A stretch of 64,000 nt of DNA from Bacteroidota bacterium (lineage in GTDB: Bacteria; Bacteroidota; Bacteroidia; Bacteroidales; Paludibacteraceae). Below the pieces are notes generated by a model, which was not told the DNA's origin, ran no database searches, and worked only from the letters and a program-made list of their open reading frames with translations. Each line of letters begins with the position of its first letter. Position 1 is the first letter of the stretch. The DNA lies in contig JAEWAN010000002.1 in NCBI GenBank assembly GCA_023391625.1, forward strand, positions 6,810 to 70,809, in the 5' to 3' direction. Made by a program: the position numbers and the translations under genes. Shown piece by piece: positions 1-9,724 of this stretch.

Positions 1-3000
1 AATACTACCCAAGATGAGACCACAAGCGACATTCCTACCGACGAAAGTGAAGTCGAACTGAGCGCCGAAGCTCAGGCGTTCATTTCCGCCGTAGATGCGC
101 TTGACCGAGAGAGCATTCTTGCTGCAGTCAACAGCTGGGCGCTGGCAAGCCAGGCCTGGCAGAAGGACAAGGAAAATCCGGATCTGATTGCAGCACTGGA
201 TGAAGCTACAGTCGTCTCGGATGAAGCAGCTGCCCCGGTAACCGCTGCTGAAGATCTGTACCTGTCCCTTTCGGAGGAGGAACAGGCAAACGAAGCAGTA
301 GCGGCTGCGTATTCCGCGCTCGCTGCTTTGGTTGTTACCATGCAAGCGACCGTTGAAAACCCGTCTGTTCCGAGTGAAGGCGATAGCGGTGACGGTGCCG
401 GATCTCCTCCCGATCTGGAAGAAATCCACCAGATGTTGTATGGTGATCTCCCTGATGCGCCCACAGGTAGCTATATGGGCAGATATGGTCTTCCCGTTGC
501 TACCGGCGACACCAAAATCGGTATCAGCTACTGGAACGATGACCAGTCGAACGCCATCGGCTATATGGATCCCGAGGCGCTGAATTCGGATGGCCTGTCC
601 ATCACCGTTCCCCGGCAGGCCGGTGAGTCTTTCGCCATCGTGCCTATTTTTGTGCAGGTGGAATATCCTGCGAATGGCAGCTCCTCGCAGATCATCCTGC
701 CAGAAGATGTAGTCCTGCTGGACTATAACGGTTCTGCCGCTGATGAACAAACTGCGGCGAAACTGTTGAACGTCAGCTATGAGGAAGCATCTGCTGCCAC
801 GACTGGCATTTATGTCCAGGCGGATCACGATTTCACCGTGACGTTCCGCTACACTGCCCCGGATGGCACCAGTCTGGAAAAGAACCTGAATGTCCATCTG
901 GAAGGCGAAACGGCGACACAGGCAAAAGCCAATGGAGCCAGCACCTACGAAGCTCGCCCGGAACCTGCGGTAAAAACAGGCAAAATCACCAGTGTGCAGA
1001 AAGTAAATGGCTCGTGGCTCATTTGGTTTAATGGCCAGGAAGCATACTGCTGCACCCACGGTGCGCAGGGAAAGCCTAACGGTTGCCCCACCTACAATTA
1101 TTCTCACACATCCATCGTAACGGCGGCACAGTACACGCCCGGCGATCACTTCAGCAATCAGGTCAACATTTGGGGCGGACTTGGTCAGCTGAGTTTGGGC
1201 CTGATGAGTGCCGATGCCTCCATGGACACTGCATACGACGATGTGCAGCGTTGGATCATTGCCAACTATCCTGACAGCATTCCCGCGCAGAGTTACATCC
1301 GTTCCTTCGAGCAGATGCGCAGCGGCGTGTCCACCTTTGCAGCAGACAGCGACTACTACACCTACATTTATCAGCCTCCCATTTCCGGCTGGCAGACTGT
1401 TGCACTGATCGGACCTCCCACCGGCAGCATCGACCCGGATGTGCCGCCCGCAGGTGCCGAGTATTACGCCAGTTGGTCGGCTTCGCCCCAGACTGCCAGC
1501 GGCAGCTTTGACGCCAAATACACAGTGATTACCGATAAGCAGCAGCTGGAGACCGGAGAAAAGGTAGATGGCGCAACCATCGAGATCGAGCCCATTGAAA
1601 AAGGTGGGACAATTGACGGTGGCAGTTGGGCAATCACCCCGGCTGATAAACAGGTGGTAACCACGAGTGGCCACACAATGGATGATGAGTTCCAGAGCAC
1701 CGGCGGCGACGCCAGTGCCAGCTGGAGCCTGCATTACAGCGTGACCAAGACCTCCACCAGCAGCCGAAGCGGGAGTGAGGGTCCGTATTCCAGCCAAGCT
1801 GAAGCCGATGCAGCAGCGGCCAGTGCCAAGGCCCGCGCAGAGTCTGAACTGCGGGCCGAAGCCCAGGGTATGGTGGATCGAGCTATCGCAGCGGCGAAAA
1901 GCCAGCTGGCAAGCATCGAATTTCGATTTGATGAAACCGTAATCCCGGTAGGCTTTGAGTTTTACGACGGTGAGCATGGCGGCAGTCAGACGATCTCTGT
2001 TCCCATGGATAGCGCCAACGACTACCTCATGCGCAATGATGAGTGGAGTCTCCAGGTCAACATCTCCAAGGTTGACAGCGAGACCGGTGAGCCGATTGCA
2101 GCAGATGCAGAGTACGAAGTGTTCGAATGGGATACTGTGACCCAGCAGTATATCCCCTTCGGTGGGTACAATCAGTATTCCGTGGTCCGTAATGAGGACG
2201 GCACCTACTCCGTGGCCAACGGTACTGACTACGGTACGGAGTTCGATACCAGCCGAACTCTCTACTACACCCAGCGCAACGAAGGCAAATTCCTTATCGT
2301 GGAAACGAAAGCTCCCGATGGTTACTTCGGTGACTGGACAAACATTGAACATCCCGGTGAGCCCGGCACTCCGTTTGGTAAGCGTGCTTACTATATCGAA
2401 ATCACCAAGGATAATGACGGTAGCGTGATCTGGCTGGATAACGCCGACTACAATGCCGACATCGCCACCAGTTATACCGGCGGCACAAAGCTGGTCTTCG
2501 ACGGACGAGAAGCCACCGTAACCATTTATGATCAGCCGCAGAATGCCGGTCGAACCTACGTGACCGACAGCACCGGCCTCGCAAACAACGAGGACAGCTA
2601 CACCATGATTCCCCAGGACGATGTTTTCCAAAATGACCGAGTTCTGGGCGAGATCATCCTGGCGAAATCCGATTTGGATCAGCTGCGCCCCACGCCGATG
2701 TCCGAAAATGGTGAGGACTGGGAAGTGCCCGGAACTGCGCCTCATGGCGAAGCCAGCATCGAAGGGGCCGTATACGACCTTTATGCCGCCGAGGATATTC
2801 TCCATCCCGATGGAGTGAGCGGTGCTGTGGATTACAGCAAGATCACCTATGAGGATGGAACCCCCATCTGGCACACTACGGTACGCACCAACAGCGGCTG
2901 GGATGACAGCTATCTGCCCATCCTCTCCAAAGACCATCTGGTGGCCAGCGCCGAGATCAAAGACGGGTTGCTGGTATTCAGTAATCTCTATCTGGGCAAG

Positions 3001-5838
3001 TATTACCTGGTGGAGCGAGCTACCGGCCTTGTGCTGCCGGTAGACGCAAGCAACAAGTTCTACATCACTGGGCAGTACCCGCTCCTCGACCGGAAGCTGA
3101 AGCCCACCGGTGAATATTCTCCCCTGGAACAGTCCGATGGCGAGTACATTGATTATGTCTACAAGAATCAGTATTCCGCAGTGGCTGAGGGCCGTGCCTT
3201 GGATGGTACCAAAACCTATGATGGCTATTACCTGAGCTACGCCGAAGGATTCCTCTGCGATGAGATCAACCATTATGAAACCTTGTCCTATGGCGATGAG
3301 TCCGGTTATGTGATTCGGGAGAATGAACACAGCTTGGATGCCGTGCTGAAAGGCGGTTTTGAACTCCGTAAGTTGGTCAGTACCACCGGCCCGGGTAGTC
3401 CTGCGCCGAAACTGGAAGGCGCTGGTTTTACCGTCTACCGCATCCCCGACCTGAGTAAGGCGGACCAGTTCACCCGCAACCCAGACGGCAGCTACAACAT
3501 CCAGAGTGTACTGGACGCTTACCGCAAGGATAACTACGATCCCGACACTCTGAAATACGATTTCTCTGGCGAAGCCCAGGCGATTGCCCGGATGTTCGAA
3601 AGCGACACCGAACTGGTGTATGCCTACAATGCGACTCTGACCGAAGCGGGCGATTATGCCAACGGCAGCGGCCTCGGCTGGGTGCCCACCGGCACGACCA
3701 ACGAGTATCGCCTAAGCGAGCTCTTCACAAACGAGGAAGGGTTTTTCCGGGTGACTGGCCTGCCCTATGGCCAGTACATTGTGGTGGAGACCACGATTCC
3801 CAAGGATGTGTTCCAGTGCGATCCCTTTGGTTTCAAGGTGGACAGCACCACTCCGCAGAGCGTTATGTGCCAGCCCAACGGCAGCGTGACCGAACCCAGC
3901 AACAGCTACCTGACTTATAACATTCTCGACGAGGAGATGGAAGGTTATCTGAAGCTGGTCAAGGTAGATGCCGAGACCGGCAAGGCTGTCAAGCTGGCCA
4001 ATACCGCTTTCGCCATCTTCATGCTGCATGAGGATGGCACCAAAGAGCGCCGGTCCATGGTCGATCCCAGCAGTGGCGATCCGACCGAAAAAACCAATGT
4101 GTTTTACACCGACAGCGAGGGGCGCATGAAGACCCCCGAAAAACTGCCCTTGGGCCGGTATGAGGTTGTAGAACTGGAAGGCCCCAATGGCTTCTTCAAC
4201 GATGAAGCCTATACGGTTCAGTTTGAAATCTCTTCGGATTCTGCGTGGGAAGTGGTTGGCAATGCCGTTAACGGTATGGATGAGTACATTCTTACCCAGG
4301 AATACATCAACCACGAGACCCTCGGCAAACTCACCATCCGCAAGACAGGTGAAGTCCTGACCGGCTGGGAACAGGACTGGAGTCTGGATATCCTGGACCC
4401 CTGGTTCTCTGGTGAAGCATGGCCCGGTAACTTCACCTGGGAGGAGCGCCCGCTGGTCGGCGCCCAGTACACCATCACGGCCAATGAAGACATCTATACC
4501 CAGGACCGCCAGACCGACGCTGATGGCAATCGTTGCTTGTGGTATGCCAAGGGAGATGTGGTGGCGGTTGTCACTACCGGCGACGGCACCAGTGATATTG
4601 CAGTGTTCCGTCCTGGCCGCACCCAGGCCACCTACGATTTCCTGTCCGTCATCCATGACAAGGTAGGCGAAGTCACCGTGACCCTGCCGCTTGGAAGCTA
4701 CCACATTGAGGAAACCAAACCTCCCTACGGTTTTACCGGCACCAAGCAGAGTTACGATGTGACTTTCCAGTGGGATGAGCAGACCAACAGTGTGGTCATG
4801 GCCAAGAGCATTACCGCCATCGATGAGAACGGCAATGCTGTCACCAGCGAGTTCGAGATTGTCAATGCGGAAGATGCCACTGCCGAGTTCACCGAACAGC
4901 AGGTCTTGAAGTTCCACAACGAGCGGGAAAAAGCGCAGGTCAAGGTCATCAAGCTGGACGAAAAGACCGGCGCGGCTCTGGCTGGTGCGGTGTTCAACCT
5001 GTATACGCAGGATGACATCTATAACGCGGACGGCGACCGCCTGTTCCGAGCCGGTGATCTGCTGGCAACCTCTGCCCCCACGGGCGAGGACGGCACAGTC
5101 GTGTTCGATTGCGACCTGCCCATGCAGGATGCCCGGTATGGCGAGGTGGATGAGCAGAACAGCGGACGGTACATCATCCGTGAACTGCGAGCGCCCACCG
5201 GCTACTTCCTGAATGAGGAGCCGATGGAGTTCACCTTTACCTACACCGGGGCCAAAGTCCAGGTGTTGGAAAGCGTGTGCAAGAACGAGGGGACCAGCGT
5301 GTTCATCAGCAAGCGGCAGCTCACTGGCGACGAGGAACTGCCCGGTGCGACCCTGACGATTCAGGACGAGAATGGTGCTGTTGTGCGCCAGTGGGTCAGC
5401 GGCGACAAGCCGGTCGAGATCCGCGGCCTGGAACTGAACAAGGTCTATACGCTGGTGGAAACCATTGCCCCGAACGGCTTTGCCAAGGCTGAAAGCATTC
5501 GCTTCAAGCTGGTTCAGCGGCAGGATGAGGCTGGCAACCTGCTGCCGGAAAACGATGTGTATGTCTGCACGGACAAAGATTGGCTGATCTTTGATCACTG
5601 GACCCTGATGGAAGACGGGACCGTGGTCATGCGGGATGCGCCCGCGCCCACCCCGGAAAAGCCGGAACCTCCGACTCCTCCGACTCCCACTCCTGTGCCT
5701 CCGCCCCCCACTGTTCCGCAGACCGGCGATATGAACTGGCTGTGGATCGCGCTGGGCGTTATTGCGGCACTGTCTGCCGGCGGTCTGCTGCTGATCTTCA
5801 AGCGCAGCGGCACCCATGATGAGGACGAGGAATCCTGA
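1..5838 (+). CDS. Giant Cna-B/SpaA-type cell-wall-anchored adhesin (5' end outside window)
   Basis: The frame is open from the first base, so the true start lies upstream; 1945 residues are visible. A thioester-domain-like segment is seen near nt 960-1290, with a Tyr-Cys-Cys motif (Cys codons at 1048-1053) and a later VQRWIIANYP motif that could supply the Gln. It is followed by many Cna-B/SpaA-like beta domains with repeated 'KVDAETGKA', 'LEGAGFTVYR' and 'YIVVETTIPK' type signatures, the last giving E-box glutamates for isopeptide bonds. The C-terminus is a sorting signal: Pro-rich spacer, VPQTG, a hydrophobic helix and a short charged tail. The product is probably a surface fibre or adhesin anchored by the sortase whose gene overlaps its stop codon. 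The Cna-B and anchor calls are firm; the thioester call is an inference. Confidence 0.9.
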   Translation, partial: NTTQDETTSDIPTDESEVELSAEAQAFISAVDALDRESILAAVNSWALASQAWQKDKENPDLIAALDEATVVSDEAAAPVTAAEDLYLSLSEEEQANEAVAAAYSALAALVVTMQATVENPSVPSEGDSGDGAGSPPDLEEIHQMLYGDLPDAPTGSYMGRYGLPVATGDTKIGISYWNDDQSNAIGYMDPEALNSDGLSITVPRQAGESFAIVPIFVQVEYPANGSSSQIILPEDVVLLDYNGSAADEQTAAKLLNVSYEEASAATTGIYVQADHDFTVTFRYTAPDGTSLEKNLNVHLEGETATQAKANGASTYEARPEPAVKTGKITSVQKVNGSWLIWFNGQEAYCCTHGAQGKPNGCPTYNYSHTSIVTAAQYTPGDHFSNQVNIWGGLGQLSLGLMSADASMDTAYDDVQRWIIANYPDSIPAQSYIRSFEQMRSGVSTFAADSDYYTYIYQPPISGWQTVALIGPPTGSIDPDVPPAGAEYYASWSASPQTASGSFDAKYTVITDKQQLETGEKVDGATIEIEPIEKGGTIDGGSWAITPADKQVVTTSGHTMDDEFQSTGGDASASWSLHYSVTKTSTSSRSGSEGPYSSQAEADAAAASAKARAESELRAEAQGMVDRAIAAAKSQLASIEFRFDETVIPVGFEFYDGEHGGSQTISVPMDSANDYLMRNDEWSLQVNISKVDSETGEPIAADAEYEVFEWDTVTQQYIPFGGYNQYSVVRNEDGTYSVANGTDYGTEFDTSRTLYYTQRNEGKFLIVETKAPDGYFGDWTNIEHPGEPGTPFGKRAYYIEITKDNDGSVIWLDNADYNADIATSYTGGTKLVFDGREATVTIYDQPQNAGRTYVTDSTGLANNEDSYTMIPQDDVFQNDRVLGEIILAKSDLDQLRPTPMSENGEDWEVPGTAPHGEASIEGAVYDLYAAEDILHPDGVSGAVDYSKITYEDGTPIWHTTVRTNSGWDDSYLPILSKDHLVASAEIKDGLLVFSNLYLGKYYLVERATGLVLPVDASNKFYITGQYPLLDRKLKPTGEYSPLEQSDGEYIDYVYKNQYSAVAEGRALDGTKTYDGYYLSYAEGFLCDEINHYETLSYGDESGYVIRENEHSLDAVLKGGFELRKLVSTTGPGSPAPKLEGAGFTVYRIPDLSKADQFTRNPDGSYNIQSVLDAYRKDNYDPDTLKYDFSGEAQAIARMFESDTELVYAYNATLTEAGDYANGSGLGWVPTGTTNEYRLSELFTNEEGFFRVTGLPYGQYIVVETTIPKDVFQCDPFGFKVDSTTPQSVMCQPNGSVTEPSNSYLTYNILDEEMEGYLKLVKVDAETGKAVKLANTAFAIFMLHEDGTKERRSMVDPSSGDPTEKTNVFYTDSEGRMKTPEKLPLGRYEVVELEGPNGFFNDEAYTVQFEISSDSAWEVVGNAVNGMDEYILTQEYINHETLGKLTIRKTGEVLTGWEQDWSLDILDPWFSGEAWPGNFTWEERPLVGAQYTITANEDIYTQDRQTDADGNRCLWYAKGDVVAVVTTGDGTSDIAVFRPGRTQATYDFLSVIHDKVGEVTVTLPLGSYHIEETKPPYGFTGTKQSYDVTFQWDEQTNSVVMAKSITAIDENGNAVTSEFEIVNAEDATAEFTEQQVLKFHNEREKAQVKVIKLDEKTGAALAGAVFNLYTQDDIYNADGDRLFRAGDLLATSAPTGEDGTVVFDCDLPMQDARYGEVDEQNSGRYIIRELRAPTGYFLNEEPMEFTFTYTGAKVQVLESVCKNEGTSVFISKRQLTGDEELPGATLTIQDENGAVVRQWVSGDKPVEIRGLELNKVYTLVETIAPNGFAKAESIRFKLVQRQDEAGNLLPENDVYVCTDKDWLIFDHWTLMEDGTVVMRDAPAPTPEKPEPPTPPTPTPVPPPPTVPQTGDMNWLWIALGVIAALSAGGLLLIFKRSGTHDEDEES

Positions 5839-6563
5839 TGCGCTACTTCGCTAAGGGCTTCCTGATTGGTACTCTGTGCATCTGCCTGCTGGGGTTGGTC
5901 TGGCTGTTTGCCTTCCAGCCTCGGCTGACAGCAGCGGAAGCACAGGACCTGAAAGCCCAGTTTACCACCATCCCCGAAGATGACCTCTCCGGGGATGGAC
6001 CGGCTGGGAAAGAAGAAACCCAGCTGGACTTCGAGGCGCTACAGGCAAAGTACCCGGATGTGAAGGGATGGCTCACCATTCCCGGCACAGTTGTGGATTA
6101 TCCTGTGCTGCAAAGCAGCGCCGAAGACCCGGAAAAGTATCTCCGGCGAAACTACGACATAAAGTGGCGGATGGCCGGCAGTCTGTTCTTCCAGTTTGAC
6201 TGCACAGCTGACAGCCGGAATCTGGTGATATTCGGCCACAACATGAACGACGGGACCATGTTCGCTGTCTTGAAAAAGATGGCGGATCCGAAGTTCCGAC
6301 AGGAGCATCCATCCGCTGTCCTGCAAACAGCGGATGGGACGCATGAATACCGGATCTTGACCGCGCTGACCACTGACACGACGCAGCTCCCATTCAACAG
6401 TACGCAGTTTGCCGGAGAGGAAGATTTTCTGTCCTTTGCCGGCAGTATGCTGGCGGGGACAGAAATCGTTCCCCAGAAGCAGGATCGCCTGCTGACGCTG
6501 GTGACCTGTGCTTATGATTGGGACGGCGCGCGCACAGTGGTTGTGGCGATCGAACAAGAGTAA
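5838..6563 (+). CDS. srtB: Class B sortase
   Basis: This is a membrane transpeptidase of 241 residues. An N-terminal signal anchor (about residues 7-26) is followed by the sortase barrel. Catalytic residues are visible: His in VIFGHNM (about residue 132), Cys in TLVTCAYDW (about 224) and Arg eight residues later in DGAR. The TLxTC motif and YPVLQ context fit class B. Its ATG overlaps the stop codon of the adhesin gene (TGATG), which implies translational coupling, and the VPQTG signal of that protein is the obvious substrate. A hairpin follows the gene. Confidence 0.92.
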   Translation: MRYFAKGFLIGTLCICLLGLVWLFAFQPRLTAAEAQDLKAQFTTIPEDDLSGDGPAGKEETQLDFEALQAKYPDVKGWLTIPGTVVDYPVLQSSAEDPEKYLRRNYDIKWRMAGSLFFQFDCTADSRNLVIFGHNMNDGTMFAVLKKMADPKFRQEHPSAVLQTADGTHEYRILTALTTDTTQLPFNSTQFAGEEDFLSFAGSMLAGTEIVPQKQDRLLTLVTCAYDWDGARTVVVAIEQE

Positions 6564-6573
6564 ATCTGTAATC

Positions 6574-6603
6574 GGCGGGGTGTGCAGGCACCCCGCCTCC
6601 TTT
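6574..6603 (+). terminator. Hairpin after the sortase gene, weak terminator
   Basis: GGCGGGGTG (6574-6582) pairs with CACCCCGCC (6589-6597) and is followed by TCCTTT. The U-tract is short, so termination may be partial. Confidence 0.55.
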
Positions 6604-6621
6604 AATGAAGGGAGGAATTCA

Positions 6622-6864
6622 TTGAAGCAAGGTCTGCTGGACAAAGTAGCGGAACAGAATCACGCATTTATCTCCAGCCTACGTATATTGCCTCACTTGA
6701 AATGGGCAGCTTTGCGTGACCTGTATTACCTGAAAGACAAGGAGCAGTACCCCATCAAAGAATGGGAGGAAGCTGTTTCTTATCTGCTGGGTTGCACCGT
6801 TAGATTTGCCTCTTATGAGGAAATCACAAATAGCCTGAAACCTTTTTCGCTGGGATTGGAGTGA
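6622..6864 (+). CDS. Small conserved-type ICE protein of unknown function
   Basis: I read an 80-residue protein from TTG at 6622, placed six bases after GGAGG (6611-6615). An upstream in-frame ATG at 6508 lies inside the sortase gene and has no ribosome-binding site. No domain is recognised. The protein is mostly helical, with LKWAALRDLYYLKDKEQY in the middle. The next gene starts four bases after its stop, so the two are probably co-translated. Function unknown. Confidence 0.6.
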   Translation: MKQGLLDKVAEQNHAFISSLRILPHLKWAALRDLYYLKDKEQYPIKEWEEAVSYLLGCTVRFASYEEITNSLKPFSLGLE

Positions 6865-6868
6865 TGGA

Positions 6869-7558
6869 ATGAAAGTTGTTATGGTAGAACCGGGCCAGTA
6901 TGCCCGAATCGAAGAACTGGACACCGGCCTGGAATCGCTGCAGAAAGCGGTCGGCGGGCTGATTGACTGTGCATACCCCTGGCAGGAGAAAGTCTGCATT
7001 GTCTGCAACGATGAAGGCTTGATCAATGGAATGCGGCTGAATCGGAACGTGGAAGATTACCAGCCGATTGCGGGGCCTTTCTTCGTGTGCGGAATCGCAG
7101 GTGAAGAATTCTGCAGTCTGACCGATGAGCAGACCCAGCGGTATCAGGCAATGTTCCTCCAGCCGGAACAGTTTGTTCCCTATAAGAACGGGCTCATGTG
7201 GTTTAAGTATGATGACCCCAATCTGCCGGGAGCACCCGATACGGTTAAACAGGAATATGCAAGCCGACACAACCTGCCGATGTACAGTTTTTATTCTGTG
7301 CCTGATATGAACATGATCATGATGGTTCAGTACGGCGAGGGAGGATACTGGCCCATTGAACAGCTTCCAGAGGGCATGGGGGCTGAAGAATATGCGGATG
7401 CGCTCAATCAGATGATTGGAGTGTCCAAAGCGCAGCAGACAGCAATGCTGTACGGCTCTATGTTTGGATGGAGCATCCCTGCCGCTCGTCCGGAACGCTA
7501 CGATGAAAATGGGAAGCCCAAGCCGCGCGAGCAGCGCCGCAGTAATCAGGAACGATAA
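6869..7558 (+). CDS. DUF3846-domain protein
   Basis: This 229-residue protein opens with MKVVMVEPGQYARIEELD, then GLESLQKAVGGLIDCAYPW, a CNDEGLINGMRLNR segment and GPFFVCG. This is the usual layout of DUF3846 proteins of clostridial ICEs and phages, in which the domain occupies about the first 100 residues. The C-terminal 130 residues are not recognised and end in a basic tail (KPKPREQRRSNQER). It lies between a small unknown gene and metK and its stop abuts the metK ribosome-binding site. The family has no known activity. Confidence 0.75.
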   Translation: MKVVMVEPGQYARIEELDTGLESLQKAVGGLIDCAYPWQEKVCIVCNDEGLINGMRLNRNVEDYQPIAGPFFVCGIAGEEFCSLTDEQTQRYQAMFLQPEQFVPYKNGLMWFKYDDPNLPGAPDTVKQEYASRHNLPMYSFYSVPDMNMIMMVQYGEGGYWPIEQLPEGMGAEEYADALNQMIGVSKAQQTAMLYGSMFGWSIPAARPERYDENGKPKPREQRRSNQER

Positions 7559-7571
7559 AGGAGGACGAGAG

Positions 7572-8723
7572 ATGGAACGATTTTATACCGCTGAATCTGT
7601 AACCGAAGGGCATCCCGACAAACTGTGCGACCAGATCACAGACAGTGTACTGGATGATTGCCTCGCACATGATCCGCTGTCCCGTGTGGCATGTGAAGTG
7701 CTGGCAACACGCGGCCATATCGTGGTTGCCGGTGAAATTACCAGTCACCATGTGCCTCATGTTCCTGCAATCATCGAGTCTCTGATGCACGATATCGGCT
7801 ACTCGACCCGTGGCCTTACCATTGATCTGCTGTTTCACCGGCAAAGCCCGGACATCGCGGCCGGAGTAGACAACCCGCTGGAAGAAAGAGAGGTGATTGG
7901 GACTGGCGAACTGGGTGCCGGCGACCAAGGTGTCATGGTAGGCTACGCCTGCAATGAGACCCCCGAAATGCTGCCGCTGCCCGTGGTGCTGGCCAACCGG
8001 CTGGCGCTGACCCTTTCGTCTGTTCGTAAAGCCGGTCTGATTCCTGGCCTGCGCCCGGACGGAAAAACCCAGGTCACCGTGGAGTACGACGATGACGGCA
8101 AGCCCTTGCGGCTGGACACGGTGGTAATCTCGGCGCAGCACAGTCCGAGCATGGAGCAGGATGAACTGCTCTGGCAGCTGACCGATAAGGTCTTGGCTCC
8201 TGCGCTGCATGACTTCCCGCCCGACGAGGATACCAAGATCCTTGTAAACCCTTCCGGTCGCTTTGTCTTTGGTGGGCCGGAAGCGGATACTGGGTTGACT
8301 GGCCGCAAGCTCATGGTAGACAGCTATGGCGTGTTCGCCCCCCACGGGGGCGGTGCGTTCTCCGGCAAAGATCCCACCAAGGTGGACCGCAGCGGCGCCT
8401 ATATGGCGCGGTACATTGCCAAGAACATTGTGGCGGCGGGTCTTGCCAGCCGGTGTAAGGTTACACTGGCCTACGCCATCGGCAAGGCGGAGCCGGTCAT
8501 GGTATCGGTGGATACTTTCGGTACCGGCACTCTCTGTGCGGACGATTGTCTGGAAGAAGCCGTCAAGCTGGTGTTCGGCCTGACCCCTGCGGCCATCATC
8601 CGGCAGCTGGATCTACTCAAACCGATCTACGCTCGCACGGCAGCCTATGGTCATTTTGGTCGGCCCGCCTTTGCATGGGAGCGAACCGATAAGGCCAAGG
8701 CGCTGCGTGATGCCGTGGAATGA
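7572..8723 (+). CDS. metK: S-adenosylmethionine synthetase carried on the ICE
   Basis: The enzyme makes S-adenosylmethionine from methionine and ATP in the cytoplasm. The 383-residue product is full length. It starts MERFYTAESVTEGHPDKLCD, has the GAGDQGVMVGYA signature near residue 115 and GGGAFSGKDPTKVDRS near 257, so it looks active. ATG 7572 follows AAAGGAGG at the ideal distance; a longer in-frame extension to 7416 only overlaps the preceding gene. It sits in an ICE operon 2.7 kb before a DNA methyltransferase, and I infer it supplies methyl donor for that enzyme after transfer. It is probably a second copy beside a chromosomal metK, which cannot be checked here. Confidence 0.95.
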   Translation: MERFYTAESVTEGHPDKLCDQITDSVLDDCLAHDPLSRVACEVLATRGHIVVAGEITSHHVPHVPAIIESLMHDIGYSTRGLTIDLLFHRQSPDIAAGVDNPLEEREVIGTGELGAGDQGVMVGYACNETPEMLPLPVVLANRLALTLSSVRKAGLIPGLRPDGKTQVTVEYDDDGKPLRLDTVVISAQHSPSMEQDELLWQLTDKVLAPALHDFPPDEDTKILVNPSGRFVFGGPEADTGLTGRKLMVDSYGVFAPHGGGAFSGKDPTKVDRSGAYMARYIAKNIVAAGLASRCKVTLAYAIGKAEPVMVSVDTFGTGTLCADDCLEEAVKLVFGLTPAAIIRQLDLLKPIYARTAAYGHFGRPAFAWERTDKAKALRDAVE

Positions 8724-8736
8724 GGGGCGACGCAGT

Positions 8737-9711
8737 ATGCCGGGAGTGACCCAAGAGCAGATCAGCGCGGCCAAGCAGATCCGTGCTATTGATTTTCTGC
8801 TGCAATACCGACCGGACGATATCGTGCCCAGTCAGTGCCGGGGTGAGTTCCAGCTGCGGAGCCACGACAGCTTTAAGATCAGCGGAGAGACCAGCCTGTG
8901 GCACTGGAAAAGCCGGGATATCGGCGGCAAGAGCGCATTGGACTATCTCATTCATGTGGAAGGGATGCGTTTCACGGAAGCGGTCTTGCTTTTGTCGGAC
9001 CAGATCCCGGCGGTTGTTCGTACTGCCCCGCCACCCCAGCAAATGCCGAAACCGAAAGTGTTTGCACTGCCCGAAGCAGCTGCAGACAACCGGAGGGTGT
9101 TTGCATATCTGCTGCATCGGGGAATTGACCGCAAGGTCATCAGCGACTGCATCCGAGCCGGTATTCTGTACGAAAGCGCCCGGTTCCACAATGCTGTGTT
9201 TGTGGGGCGGGACGAGAATGGTGTTCCGAGATATGCGTTTCTGCGAGGAACGCTCACCAATGCAGAGCAGAGTTTTCGAGCAGAGGTAGCCGGCAGCGAC
9301 AAGCGATACGGATTCTGTCTGCCGCCGAAAGGTGAAAGCCGGAGGGTAGCTGTTTACGAAGCCGCCATTGAGGTGCTCGCCCACCAGTCGCTGGAACAAA
9401 CCTACGATAAGTACCGCTTGTCGCTTGGTGGAATCTACGCCCCCAAAGAAGGTGTAAGTGCCAGTTCGTTCAAAAAACCGGCGGCTCTGACAGCCTTTTT
9501 GGAACGTCATCCGAATATTTGTGAAATCGAGATCTGCACTAATAACGACCATGCGGGTCGCTGGGCGGCAGAGCACATTCGCAAGGAATACGAAGGACAG
9601 TACCGGATCATTATGAACCTGCCCGAACGGGAAGGAGCGGACTACGGAGATCTGGCACAGGAGAAAAGCAAAGAGAGGGCCGTCCGGCAGCGGGCGGCCC
9701 TCTCCCGTTAA
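8737..9711 (+). CDS. DUF3991/Toprim-domain primase-like protein
   Basis: This 324-residue protein starts at ATG 8737 after GAGGGG. The N-terminus (IRAIDFLLQYRPDDI, then SLWHWKSRDIGGKSALDYLI) resembles the zinc-less primase-like DUF3991 region of ICE proteins. The second half has the Toprim-like pattern: VAVYEAAIEVLAHQSL with an acidic residue after the strand, and EIEICTNNDHAGRWAAEHI for the later acidic motif. A role in priming DNA after transfer is inferred from the family. The end of the gene contains a 13-bp-arm hairpin that overlaps the last codons. Confidence 0.7.
   Translation: MPGVTQEQISAAKQIRAIDFLLQYRPDDIVPSQCRGEFQLRSHDSFKISGETSLWHWKSRDIGGKSALDYLIHVEGMRFTEAVLLLSDQIPAVVRTAPPPQQMPKPKVFALPEAAADNRRVFAYLLHRGIDRKVISDCIRAGILYESARFHNAVFVGRDENGVPRYAFLRGTLTNAEQSFRAEVAGSDKRYGFCLPPKGESRRVAVYEAAIEVLAHQSLEQTYDKYRLSLGGIYAPKEGVSASSFKKPAALTAFLERHPNICEIEICTNNDHAGRWAAEHIRKEYEGQYRIIMNLPEREGADYGDLAQEKSKERAVRQRAALSR
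9673..9704. repeat. Long inverted repeat at the 3' end of the DUF3991 gene
   Basis: GAGAGGGCCGTCC (9673-9685) and GGGCGGCCCTCTC (9692-9704) form a 13-bp stem with a six-base loop. On the plus strand no U-tract follows. On the minus strand it is followed by TTTGCTTTT, so it could end antisense transcription or mark a processing point in the operon mRNA. Confidence 0.6.
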
Positions 9712-9724
9712 AAAAAGGAGGACC

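Noticed and set aside
3712..5817. Minus-strand open frame of 701 codons inside the adhesin gene
   Set aside because: It mirrors codon bias of the plus-strand Cna-B gene, has no ribosome-binding site and no recognisable domain.
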